Shown: positions 18,824-27,133 of the stretch, piece by piece
How the letters are laid out: each line of letters opens with the position of its first letter
How positions within the stretch are numbered: the stretch's first letter is position 1
Source of the DNA: Brevibacillus brevis
GTDB taxonomy: Bacteria; Bacillota; Bacilli; Brevibacillales; Brevibacillaceae
NCBI RefSeq assembly: GCF_031583145.1
Contig: NZ_CP134050.1
Coordinates: forward strand, 2,008,501-2,072,500
Direction: 5' to 3'
Length of the DNA stretch: 64,000 nucleotides
Translations under genes and position numbers: made by a program
Notes under the pieces: generated by a model
What the model was told of the DNA's origin: nothing
The model's database searches: none
The model's input: only the letters and a program-made list of their open reading frames with translations

Positions 18824-19672
18824 CTACTCCGGGACGGGGAGCCATTGGCACGAGCCATAATCGAAGGAGTGGGGCGAAGCATGACGAGGCAAATTCGGCG
18901 ACAGAAAGAAAGGGATGTAGGCTTTTGCGCTTCCTTGAAAATGCAGGGAGTTTGCTTTGAGATACCGATCGGTGCCCAAGACCTTGCAGGCGAGTGTGCC
19001 GTTTACCAGATACATCCTCTTTTTGCCCTCCAGCATCTCGATGGCGGGGCAGGAGGGGGCGAGCGGGCAGCTCAGGTTGTGATCGAAGAAAGAGTCGCCG
19101 AACAGCCCGAACGTACTGTTCTTTCGCAAGAAGTAGTTGTGGTAATGGATGCATGTCACCATGTCGGAAAGAGGAACATTGCCGATTTCTTTCGAGTAGT
19201 CCAGCAGTTTTTGCAGCAAACGCGGATCCGTGAAGTGGGCGATCATATAATGACAGAATCGGTCGAGAGTGGCGACATCGCAAAACGTTGTCCAAGAAAA
19301 CTCCAGAAGCAGGTCCTGGTATTCGGGAGGGTTGACGTCGGCGTAGAGCAGCACGTCCGAGTCCAGGTAGTAGCATTGGGAGATATGATTTCGTCTGAGG
19401 AAATCCCGCAAGATAAACCATCGCTGAAAGCAGAACAGATTGTAGGTGTAGTCGTTGGAGGAGAGGTGGCGATAGAAATTCGCAAACAGCTGGGCGCTCT
19501 GGCCGTAGTCCTGGATGAGATGATGCTCGGCCTGCGGCGGGCAATGCTTGGCATTCTCCTTTGTTCCGATCAGGATGACCCGGGAAGCCGGATTGCTGAT
19601 TCTGGCCTGCTGCAGGCAGGCGCCCAAGTGCTCTTCATCCGCACGGTGAATAAATAGGATCGGAATGCTCAT
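18824..19672 (-). CDS. Putative GT-A type glycosyltransferase, 282 aa (paralog 2)
   Basis: A 282-residue protein. The start at 19672 follows GAGGAG by eight bases; the open frame extends upstream, but that part has no ribosome site and is not conserved with the paralog. It has the same layout as the gene at 6986-7834: IPILFIHR at the start, YNLFCFQRWFILRDF at 78-92, YLDSDVLLY at 102-110 and SFDYGSCQWLP at the end. A glycosyltransferase role is inferred from the DxD motif and context. It is followed after 130 bp by the rmd-like operon on the same strand. Confidence 0.75.
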   Translation of the reverse strand: MSIPILFIHRADEEHLGACLQQARISNPASRVILIGTKENAKHCPPQAEHHLIQDYGQSAQLFANFYRHLSSNDYTYNLFCFQRWFILRDFLRRNHISQCYYLDSDVLLYADVNPPEYQDLLLEFSWTTFCDVATLDRFCHYMIAHFTDPRLLQKLLDYSKEIGNVPLSDMVTCIHYHNYFLRKNSTFGLFGDSFFDHNLSCPLAPSCPAIEMLEGKKRMYLVNGTLACKVLGTDRYLKANSLHFQGSAKAYIPFFLSPNLPRHASPHSFDYGSCQWLPVPE

Positions 19673-19720
19673 CAGATCAGCTCCTCTATGGATAAACAAA
19701 AGACGGGCAAAATTTGCTTT

Positions 19721-19729
19721 TATCATATG
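19721..19729 (-). promoter_or_regulatory. Candidate sigma-K type -10 element
   Basis: On the minus strand this reads CATATGATA, an exact CATAnnnTA match, 49 bp before the paralog 2 start. No clear AC -35. Confidence 0.35.
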
Positions 19730-19848
19730 TGCCTGAAAAGAAGGAAGCAACGGCGTCAGCCTTTCGGGCTGGACGATTCCTTTCCCCTTCTTGACCGCCT
19801 GTTTTTTGCTGGGCTCCGTCGACAGCGATGCTTTTTTCAAAGGGAAGT

Positions 19849-19857
19849 CATACGCTA
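19849..19857 (+). promoter_or_regulatory. Candidate sigma-K type -10 element
   Basis: CATACGCTA matches CATAnnnTA exactly, 36 bp before the coding start at 19893. No clear AC -35. It is divergent from the similar motif at 19721-19729. Confidence 0.35.
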
Positions 19858-19892
19858 ACGAAGAAGAGCAGCGAAAGGAGTGTGGGGGAGGG

Positions 19893-20600
19893 ATGGATTC
19901 CCTTTCGTTCTATGAAAAGCGAATGTATTCGCAAAACGGAGAGGACGGGATCATCGAGGAGCTGTTTGCCCGCATCGGGACAACCAATCGGCTATGCGTC
20001 GAATTCGGAGTTTCGGATGGCTTGCAGTGCATGTCCCGCCATCTACTCGTACATCATGGCTGGTCGGGCTTGCTGATCGAAGCGGATCCCGACTGCTTTT
20101 GCCGATTGGCGCTGCATTTCGGTCAAGCTCCCGGTGTGAAACTTTGCCATTCTCGCGTGACGAAAGAAAACATCGCTACTCTCTTTCGTGAAAACGGCGT
20201 TCCTGACGAGTTTGACTTCCTGTCAATCGATATAGACGGCAACGATTATTGGGTCTGGCAAGCGTTGCACGAGTGGAAGCCGCGGGTCATCGTCATCGAA
20301 TACAACGCTTCGTTTCCTCCGCCGCAAAAAATGGTCATTGCGTACGACCCCGATTTCAGATGGGACGGGACTTCCCATTTCGGCGCGAGTCTCAGTTCTT
20401 TGGCAGAATTGGGAAAGCGGCTGGGCTATGCCTTGATCGGTACGGACACATGCGGGGTAAACGCCTTTTTTCTGCGCCGTGACCTGCTGGAAGTCAGCAG
20501 ATTTGCCGAATTGACTCCCGAGCAGGCTTATCACGCTCCCGCTTACGGCCCCGACGGGGGAGGGCACCCCAGAAGAAACGGACCTTATTTGGACATCTAG
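19893..20600 (+). CDS. FkbM-like methyltransferase domain protein
   Basis: A 235-residue protein from the ATG at 19893 (AAAGGAG upstream). It begins with YSQNGEDGIIEELF, a signature common in FkbM-related proteins of glycan loci, then CVEFGVSDG (motif I position), LLIEADP and FDFLSIDIDGNDYWV. Substrate binding is therefore likely, but I cannot tell whether it methylates. It is followed after 94 bp by gmd and is probably co-transcribed with it, since no terminator separates them. Confidence 0.72.
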   Translation: MDSLSFYEKRMYSQNGEDGIIEELFARIGTTNRLCVEFGVSDGLQCMSRHLLVHHGWSGLLIEADPDCFCRLALHFGQAPGVKLCHSRVTKENIATLFRENGVPDEFDFLSIDIDGNDYWVWQALHEWKPRVIVIEYNASFPPPQKMVIAYDPDFRWDGTSHFGASLSSLAELGKRLGYALIGTDTCGVNAFFLRRDLLEVSRFAELTPEQAYHAPAYGPDGGGHPRRNGPYLDI

Positions 20601-20676
20601 ACCGGGTGAGGTTCCAATTGGCACCAACTTTCGGCCATCACAATATACAGTGGAGAGAGCGGTTTTTGATGCCTAG

Positions 20677-21663
<987 letters not shown>

Positions 21664-21671
21664 CGCAAAAC

Positions 21672-21708
21672 AAAAAACGAGGCTGCGATCGAAGCAGCCT
21701 CGTTTTTT
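21672..21708. terminator. Bidirectional intrinsic terminator between gmd and nfo
   Basis: AAAAAACGAGGCTGC and GCAGCCTCGTTTTTT form a nine-base GC-rich stem with a seven-base loop and T tracts on both strands. It marks the right border of the glycosylation locus. Confidence 0.93.
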
Positions 21709-21727
21709 GCCATCTGGCGGGCATGGA

Positions 21728-22846
21728 TTAAAAAGCGGCTTTGCCTGCGAACCAGGCAATCATGCGCTGGTTGATCTGCTCTTCGGTGAGGTCCTCAAAC
21801 AGTCTGGCCTCGACGATCATGTCGTACAGCCGCTCCATCGGCTCCCGTCCGTCCGCCTTCTTCGCCTTGGCGTCGTTTTTCAGCAGCTCCCACGTCTGAA
21901 CGACGAAGTCGCGGCGATCGACATCCTGCTTGTGGAAGAAGAATTCCATGCGCTCGACTTGATCCAGGAAATCGCTGCCGAAGTGGGCTTCGGTATTTCC
22001 ACGCAAGAGGGCGATTTCTGCTTCGTACATCGGGCGCTCCTGGCCCTTCTCCTTGGAAATCCAGGGCGTCTCCAGAATCAGCGGGAGGTGGCGGATCTTT
22101 TCATGCTCCACGACGTACTTCATCGCATCGAAGCCGATCAGGCCGGCCCCGACCGGGGCGTGACGGTCCTTTCCGGCGCCCCGGAAGTTTTTGCTGTCGT
22201 TCAGGTGGACGACGGCGAGGCGATCCAGTCCGATGATCCGGTCGAATTGCTCGAGCACGCCGTCGAAGTCGTTGACGACGTCATATCCGGCATCGTGAAT
22301 GTGGCACGTGTCCATACATATGGTAAGCCTGCGATTGTCTTCCACCTTCTCGATGATCGCGGCCAGCTCCTCGAAGCTGCGGCCTATTTCCGTCCCTTTC
22401 CCGGCCATCGTCTCCAGCGCGATGTTGACATCCGTATCCTTTACGCCGCGGAGCACTTCATTCAACCCTTCCGCGATGCGGGCAATACCGTATTCGGCAT
22501 CCTTGTCGGTGTAGGCCCCCGGGTGCAGGACGATGTTCTTGACCCCGAGGTAGTCGGTGCGGCGGATTTCCTCCTGCAGGAAGGAAACGGCCAACTCGTA
22601 CGTGTCGTCCTTGTACGAACCGAGGTTGATGATGTACGGCGCATGGACCACGATTTCTTCCATGCCGTGCTTGTCCATCACGGCTTTGCCTTCCTCTACG
22701 TACTGCTCCTCGATCGGTTTGCGCCGCGTGTTTTGCGGAGCGCCGGTGTACACCATGAATGTGGAGGAGCCGTAGCTGACCGCTTCCTCCGCTGCATTCA
22801 GCAGTCCTTTTCCGGAAAAGGATACATGCGATCCGATTTTTATCAT
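21728..22846 (-). CDS. nfo: Endonuclease IV (AP endonuclease) with C-terminal extension
   Basis: A 372-residue AP endonuclease that incises DNA at abasic sites. The family core covers residues 1 to about 285: [82 protein letters not shown] and PLILETPW, including the usual metal-binding His, Glu and Asp residues. Typical Nfo proteins have 280-300 residues; about 80 extra, largely charged and helical residues follow here. It is divergent from the Ada operon across a 198-bp region with candidate Ada boxes. Confidence 0.93.
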   Translation of the reverse strand: MIKIGSHVSFSGKGLLNAAEEAVSYGSSTFMVYTGAPQNTRRKPIEEQYVEEGKAVMDKHGMEEIVVHAPYIINLGSYKDDTYELAVSFLQEEIRRTDYLGVKNIVLHPGAYTDKDAEYGIARIAEGLNEVLRGVKDTDVNIALETMAGKGTEIGRSFEELAAIIEKVEDNRRLTICMDTCHIHDAGYDVVNDFDGVLEQFDRIIGLDRLAVVHLNDSKNFRGAGKDRHAPVGAGLIGFDAMKYVVEHEKIRHLPLILETPWISKEKGQERPMYEAEIALLRGNTEAHFGSDFLDQVERMEFFFHKQDVDRRDFVVQTWELLKNDAKAKKADGREPMERLYDMIVEARLFEDLTEEQINQRMIAWFAGKAAF

Positions 22847-22902
22847 CTGGGAATCATTCCTCTCTTTTTTTTGGCGTGCATATGTGGATGTGTCTCTTTC
22901 CT

Positions 22903-22924
22903 AAAAGTAGCGCAAGATTCGCAA
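22903..22924 (+). promoter_or_regulatory. Upstream candidate Ada-box region
   Basis: AAA-AGTAGC-GCAA followed by GATTC-GCAA resembles the Ada operator AAT-N6-GCAA (E. coli ada: AATTAAAGCGCAAG), with one mismatch in the A box. It lies between nfo and adaA and could serve either direction. Confidence 0.35.
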
Positions 22925-22973
22925 ATAGTCCAATAGGAAGGCGCGCGGGACGCCTTTTTACGGGTTTGAGATC

Positions 22974-22986
22974 TTGCTATTCTATT
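22974..22986 (-). promoter_or_regulatory. Candidate Ada operator
   Basis: On the minus strand this is AAT-AGAATA-GCAA, an exact AAT-N6-GCAA match. It lies immediately upstream of the expected -35 position of the adaA promoter, whose -10 is likely TATACT at 23019-23024; that is where methylated Ada is known to bind. Confidence 0.5.
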
Positions 22987-23018
22987 CCCGAATGCGTACA
23001 GAACGCCTGTGCAAGGGT

Positions 23019-23024
23019 TATACT
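23019..23024 (+). promoter_or_regulatory. Probable -10 element of the adaA operon
   Basis: TATACT, 21 bp before the adaA start. The -35 position at 17-nt spacing is poor, as expected for a promoter that needs an activator. Confidence 0.45.
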
Positions 23025-23044
23025 GACGGTGGAGGTGAGGCGTT

Positions 23045-23689
23045 ATGGAGAAAGCACAGCCTGGTCCGGAGAAGTTGACGGAAGACAAGTGGCGGGCGAT
23101 CGTGCAAAACGATGCCTCGTATGACGGAACGTTCTTTTATGCAGTAAAAACAACCCGCATTTTTTGCAGACCCTCTTGCAAATCCAAGCCGCCCAACAAG
23201 GAAAACGTGCGCGTCTTCGAAGAAGCGAAGCATGCGATGACAGAAGGCTTCCGACCGTGCAAGCGCTGCAAGCCGACCGGACAGCGATTGCCCGACAACG
23301 ACTGGGTGGAACAAATCGAGCAGTACATCGACAGGAACTACCAGCAGAGGCTCACATTGGAGAGCATCGCGGACGCGTGCCACGGCAGCCCGTATCATCT
23401 GCACCGGACGTTCCGGCGAATCAAAGGGGTCACGCCGGGCGAATACCTGCAGCGTACGCGAATCGCCGCGGCGAGAAAGCTGCTGGAGCAAAGCGAAGCG
23501 CCGATGGCCCAGATCGCGCGTGCCGTCGGGATCCCCAATACGTCTTACTTCTTGACTCTGTTTAAAAAAATGACAGGGCGTACACCATCAGAGTATCGCC
23601 AATTTTACCACAAACAACCGCCTGTGGAGGTGTTCTTTTATGAAAAAGGAAACGAAAGTGGAAGTGCGCTGGACATTGTTGAACCATGA
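23045..23689 (+). CDS. adaA: Methylphosphotriester-DNA methyltransferase / AraC-type activator
   Basis: A 214-residue protein. The N-terminal Ada zinc domain has the four cysteines C41, C45, C72 and C75; C41 in CRPSC is the expected methyl acceptor from DNA phosphotriesters. A C-terminal AraC-type double helix-turn-helix (about 88-190) contains LTLESIADACHGSPYHLHRTF. The methylated form should activate its own operon. This is the B. subtilis arrangement, where AdaA and AdaB are separate proteins. GGAGGTGAGG precedes the ATG. The last 50 bp overlap adaB in another frame. Confidence 0.95.
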   Translation: MEKAQPGPEKLTEDKWRAIVQNDASYDGTFFYAVKTTRIFCRPSCKSKPPNKENVRVFEEAKHAMTEGFRPCKRCKPTGQRLPDNDWVEQIEQYIDRNYQQRLTLESIADACHGSPYHLHRTFRRIKGVTPGEYLQRTRIAAARKLLEQSEAPMAQIARAVGIPNTSYFLTLFKKMTGRTPSEYRQFYHKQPPVEVFFYEKGNESGSALDIVEP

Positions 23690-24197
23690 CGGGTGGAGCT
23701 TGCATCTGGCTGCGACAGCAGCAGGGCTTTGCTATGTCGGCTCTCAAGGCATGCCCTGGGAGGAGATGGCGCAGTGGGTCAACCGGCGTATTCCCGAGAG
23801 TGTCCTAGTGCAGGATGATCAGGGAATGCAGCGGTACGCGACCGCGTTGGCCGAATACCTCAGCGGGGAGCGGGATCGCTTTTCGATGCCCCTCGACGTC
23901 CGGGGCACGCCCTTTCAGCTCGCGGTCTGGGAGGCGCTCGGCCGGATTCCGTACGGGCAGACACGGACGTATTCCGACATTGCCGCTCTCGTGGAGAAGC
24001 CATCGGCAGTCCGGGCAGTTGGCACAGCGATCGGGGCGAATCCCGTCCTGATCGCCGTGCCCTGCCACCGGGTGATCGGGAAAAACGGAGCCTTGACCGG
24101 TTATCGCGGCGGGATGGAGATGAAAGAAACGCTGTTGCGGCTGGAACAAACCGCGGCGCGTGCGGAGGGGAGGCAGCAGTCGTGTCTGACCATTTGA
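23640..24197 (+). CDS. adaB: Methylated-DNA-protein-cysteine methyltransferase
   Basis: A 185-residue O6-alkylguanine repair protein. The acceptor cysteine is C142 in AVPCHRVIG, and the DNA-recognition segment RAVGTAIGANP precedes it. It transfers the alkyl group from O6-methylguanine to itself and is consumed. It starts inside adaA (GGAGGTGTTCTTTT upstream), so translation is coupled, and it overlaps the next gene by 16 bases. Confidence 0.95.
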   Translation: MKKETKVEVRWTLLNHDGWSLHLAATAAGLCYVGSQGMPWEEMAQWVNRRIPESVLVQDDQGMQRYATALAEYLSGERDRFSMPLDVRGTPFQLAVWEALGRIPYGQTRTYSDIAALVEKPSAVRAVGTAIGANPVLIAVPCHRVIGKNGALTGYRGGMEMKETLLRLEQTAARAEGRQQSCLTI

Positions 24198-24895
24198 GCG
24201 CGCGAATCGCCGCCCTCGATTGGGAGAGGCAGCAGCAAGCGTTGGACGAACAAGGATACGCCGTGCTCCCGCCGCTGTTGACTGCTGAGGAATGTCAATC
24301 GATGATCGAGACGTACGATCAGCCGTCCAGCTTTCGCACGACCATCGACATGGCCCGCTATCGCTTCGGGGTCGGGGAATACAAATACTATCAGGCGCCG
24401 CTGCCGGATCTCGTGCAGACACTGCGGGAAGGGCTTTACCCCCAACTGGCGCAAGCAGCGAACCGTTGGCTGGGACAGCTCGGCCGGGATGCGGAATATC
24501 CGGATACCCTGTCCGAATTCCTCGATCATTGCCACGAGATAGGCCAATTGCGTCCTACTCCGCTGATCCTGAAGTACGAGGCGGGCGGGTACAACTGTTT
24601 GCACCAGGATTTGTACGGGGATGTGTTTTTTCCGTTTCAGGTCGTTTTTGTATTGAACCAAAAGGATGAAGATTTCACCGGCGGCGAATTTTTGCTGGTT
24701 GAGCAAAGACCCCGGGCGCAGAGCCGTGGCCACGTCATCTCGCTTCAGAAGGGGGCGGGACTGATTTTTCCGACCCAGCACCGGCCGCAGTCAGGCTCGC
24801 GCGGGTACTACAAAACGACCTTGCGCCACGGAGTCGGCACAGTCACTTCCGGGACAAGATACAGTCTGGGAATCATTTTTCACGATGCCAAGTAA
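24182..24895 (+). CDS. 2OG-Fe(II) oxygenase, COG3826 (Oxygenase-NA) type
   Basis: A 237-residue protein with a GTG start at 24182 (GAGGGGAGG eight bases upstream) inside the adaB end. The iron ligands are H141-x-D143 in CLHQDLYGD and H216 in LRHGVG; R226 can bind 2-oxoglutarate. Conserved strings (RPTPLILKYEAGGYNCLHQD, FTGGEFLLVEQRPR, GIIFHDA) identify the uncharacterised COG3826 family. E. coli co-transcribes ada with the 2OG dioxygenase alkB; here a different 2OG oxygenase family takes that place. A role in removal of alkyl lesions is inference. Confidence 0.88.
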   Translation: MSDHLSARIAALDWERQQQALDEQGYAVLPPLLTAEECQSMIETYDQPSSFRTTIDMARYRFGVGEYKYYQAPLPDLVQTLREGLYPQLAQAANRWLGQLGRDAEYPDTLSEFLDHCHEIGQLRPTPLILKYEAGGYNCLHQDLYGDVFFPFQVVFVLNQKDEDFTGGEFLLVEQRPRAQSRGHVISLQKGAGLIFPTQHRPQSGSRGYYKTTLRHGVGTVTSGTRYSLGIIFHDAK

Positions 24896-24924
24896 CGATG
24901 CCAACGAAGAGGAGTTCGCGAGGT

Positions 24925-25743
24925 ATGAAAGTGCAAATCGGCGAAAAACGGCCGAAGACCCTGCTCAATAAAGGAACCGGCTTTCTCTCCGGGTACACGC
25001 ATTCGCTGAACCCGTACACAGGCTGCTCGTTTGGCTGCTCGTACTGCTATGTGCGACAAATGCCTGTCTCGCTTTTTCGCGAAGGAGAATGGGGGACATG
25101 GGTGGACGTCAAGCAGGAAGCGGCTGACCTCCTGCGCAAAGAGCTTACCCGGGCCAAGGCAAAAGGGGAGGTCACGATCTTCATGTCTTCGAGCACGGAT
25201 CCGTATCAGCCGGTTGAATGGAAACAGCAGGTGACGAGATCGCTTCTCGCCGTGATGGCAGAGGAGCCGCCCGATTTTTTGTTCGTCCAGACCCGCAGCC
25301 CGCTCGTTACCCGCGATATCGACTTGCTGCTGCGGCTGGGAAACCGCGTCCGGGTCAGCATGACGGTAGAGACTGACCGCGAAGATGTCCGCAAGCACTT
25401 CTCGCCTGCAGCTCCGCCGATTCCCGCAAGGCTTCAGGCGCTGAAACGATTGAAAGAGGCGGGAGTGCCGGCGCAAGCGACGATCGCCCCGCTGCTGCCC
25501 AGCACGGAAGCCTTTCCCGACGTGCTGGCTCCGCTAGTCAATCGCGTCTGTGTGGACGATTATTTTATGGGCGACGGCAGCGGAGGCAGACGGACCCGCC
25601 AGCTGGGCATCCGACAGAAGTATGAAGAGTTGGGCTTGGAGGAATGGTACAGTTCAACCGCGTACCAGATCGTACTCAAACGGCTGTCCCGTGTCTTTCG
25701 GGACGATCAGCTCTATGTGAGCGAACAGGGCTTTGCGCCTTGA
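24925..25743 (+). CDS. Radical SAM protein, SplB/Rv2578c-like
   Basis: A 272-residue radical SAM protein. I choose the ATG at 24925 because GAGGAG lies ten bases upstream; the ATG at 24898 has no ribosome site. The iron-sulfur cysteines are C34, C38 and C41 (CSFGCSYCYV). IFMSSSTDPYQPVE and TRSPLVTRDIDLL are typical of COG1533, the group that includes spore photoproduct lyase, although this subfamily is shorter and uncharacterised. It is the last gene of the ada operon, so a DNA-repair role is plausible but not shown. Confidence 0.85.
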   Translation: MKVQIGEKRPKTLLNKGTGFLSGYTHSLNPYTGCSFGCSYCYVRQMPVSLFREGEWGTWVDVKQEAADLLRKELTRAKAKGEVTIFMSSSTDPYQPVEWKQQVTRSLLAVMAEEPPDFLFVQTRSPLVTRDIDLLLRLGNRVRVSMTVETDREDVRKHFSPAAPPIPARLQALKRLKEAGVPAQATIAPLLPSTEAFPDVLAPLVNRVCVDDYFMGDGSGGRRTRQLGIRQKYEELGLEEWYSSTAYQIVLKRLSRVFRDDQLYVSEQGFAP

Positions 25744-25766
25744 AAGGAAAAAAGGAATGAAAGAGG

Positions 25767-25807
25767 CACCCCTATTTCCCGGAATGCGGGAGAGTGGGGT
25801 GTATTTT
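25767..25807 (+). terminator. Probable intrinsic terminator of the ada operon
   Basis: CACCCC and CCCG pair with CGGG and GGGGTG around the loop GAATG, with an internal mismatch of five bases per side, followed by TATTTT. It is imperfect but well placed after the stop at 25743. Confidence 0.6.
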
Positions 25808-25884
25808 GTTTTCACAGAAGAAGGAGAGGAGGGAATGTGACCCTATTGCCCATACAGCTGCACCTATTGAGATAAATGGGTGAA

Positions 25885-25911
25885 CCTGTTTTTGCTTGAA
25901 GAAAAAACAGG
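25885..25911. promoter_or_regulatory. Inverted repeat, candidate activator site for the sigma-54 operon
   Basis: The arms CCTGTTTTT and AAAAACAGG are perfect over nine bases with a nine-base centre. The centre lies about 100 bp before the predicted start site, where enhancer sites for sigma-54 activators usually sit. Confidence 0.5.
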
Positions 25912-25917
25912 CGGTCC

Positions 25918-25934
25918 CTTTTTGGCTGAAAAAG
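25918..25934. promoter_or_regulatory. Second inverted repeat, candidate activator site
   Basis: CTTTTT-GGCTG-AAAAAG. It shares TTTTTG, GCTgAA-like core and AAAAA with the repeat at 25885 and is offset from it by about 30 bp, roughly three helical turns. Confidence 0.42.
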
Positions 25935-25970
25935 ACTGAAAATTCCAGGCTTTCCCGAAAGCTTCCACTG

Positions 25971-25987
25971 TTGGCATGCGATTTGCT
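25971..25987 (+). promoter_or_regulatory. Sigma-54 (-24/-12) promoter
   Basis: TTGGCATG-CGAT-TTGCT matches the consensus YTGGCACG-N4-TTGCW at every defined position except one (T for C). The GG and GC doublets have the required spacing. The predicted start is near 25998, 42 bp before the asparaginase start. The operon encodes its own sigma-54 activator (28919-30982). Confidence 0.88.
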
Positions 25988-26039
25988 TAGTTGGAAAAGT
26001 ACAAACATTCCAACTTTCATGAGCCAAAGGAGACTTGTT

Positions 26040-27065
26040 ATGAACGTGGTAGCCAACGTATACCGGGGAGAGATGGTGGAAAGCTCGCATCTCGGCCATA
26101 TCGCCGTCGTCGATTCCCAAGGAACCTTGCTGTATTCCTTCGGAGATCCCCTCCGTCTCACGTACGCCCGATCCAGCATGAAACCGCTTCAGGCCATTCC
26201 GATCATCGAGACGGGAGCGGCGGATCGCTTCGGGCTGGAGCCGGCAGATTTGTCCCTGTGCTGCGCCTCTCACAGCGGAGAGCCCCGCCATCGCTTGCGG
26301 GCGCTGGGAATTCTCGAGCGGGCGGGACAGCCGGAAGCCGTCCTGCAATGCGGGACCCATGTGCCGCGCGACGAGGAGAGCTACAAGCAGCTGATCCGCG
26401 ATGGCAAGCCGCTTACTCCCGTCTTCAGCAACTGTTCGGGAAAGCATTCCGGCATGATTGCCACGGCGACCCACATGGGGGAGGACGTTTCCACGTACCA
26501 TCTGCCCGACCATCCGGTGCAGCAGCGGATTCTCGAAGTGGTGGAGGACATCGCGGGCTACCCCAAAGAGAAGATTTACATGGGGACGGACGGCTGCGGA
26601 GTGCCGGTGCACAGACTTCCCCTTGCCAACTACGCTTGGGCCTTTGCCAAGCTGGCGAAGCCTCAGGCCGTGGACAATCCCGTCCGGCGCAAAGCGATCG
26701 AGCGCATCACGGATGCCATGACCGCCCATCCCGAAATGGTCGGCGGCAACCACCGTTACTGCACCGACCTGATGACGGCTTTCGGTGGGAGAGTCATCGG
26801 CAAGGCGGGGGCGGAATCCGTCTACTGTCTGGGAGATCGGCAAACAGGGCTGGGCATCGCCGTGAAAATCGAGGATGGCGGTGCCCGGGCGATCAACGCC
26901 GTGGTGAACGAAGCGCTCCGTCAGCTCGGCATCGGTCTCGACGGTCCATTGGAAAAGCTGGGCAGCTACACCAATCCGCCGATCACAAACATGAGCGGAA
27001 TCACAGTCGGCCGCATCGAAACCGTATTCGCCCTGGAACCGATTCAGCGCTCTTTGCACGAATAA
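26040..27065 (+). CDS. Asparaginase II-family protein
   Basis: A 341-residue protein from the ATG at 26040 (AAAGGAG seven bases upstream). It belongs to the asparaginase II group of Rhizobium etli type (PF06089, COG4448), not to the AnsA or plant-type families: VYRGEMVESSHLGHIAVVD, YARSSMKPLQAIP, CCASHSGEPRH, NCSGKHSGMI and GTDGCGVPVH. It is expected to hydrolyse asparagine or a related amide to aspartate and ammonia in the cytosol. It is the first gene of a sigma-54 operon with peptide uptake and dipeptidase genes, so its substrate may come from imported peptides. Confidence 0.88.
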   Translation: MNVVANVYRGEMVESSHLGHIAVVDSQGTLLYSFGDPLRLTYARSSMKPLQAIPIIETGAADRFGLEPADLSLCCASHSGEPRHRLRALGILERAGQPEAVLQCGTHVPRDEESYKQLIRDGKPLTPVFSNCSGKHSGMIATATHMGEDVSTYHLPDHPVQQRILEVVEDIAGYPKEKIYMGTDGCGVPVHRLPLANYAWAFAKLAKPQAVDNPVRRKAIERITDAMTAHPEMVGGNHRYCTDLMTAFGGRVIGKAGAESVYCLGDRQTGLGIAVKIEDGGARAINAVVNEALRQLGIGLDGPLEKLGSYTNPPITNMSGITVGRIETVFALEPIQRSLHE

Positions 27066-27085
27066 ATGGCGCCAAACGAGGAGCC

Positions 27086-27099
27086 GTTTATCGATAAAC
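27086..27099. repeat. Perfect 14-bp palindrome between asparaginase and binding-protein genes
   Basis: GTTTATCGATAAAC is fully self-complementary and lies in the 68-bp gap, 35 bp before the start of the binding protein. It could be a regulator binding site; no T tract follows, so it is not a terminator. Confidence 0.4.
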
Positions 27100-27133
27100 C
27101 ATGTTTCCACAAAGAAAAAGGGGGTCCAATTCT

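Noticed and set aside
23640-23689. Possible frameshifted adaA-adaB fusion
   Set aside because: The 50-bp overlap leaves both proteins complete with their own starts; separate AdaA and AdaB are normal in Bacillales.
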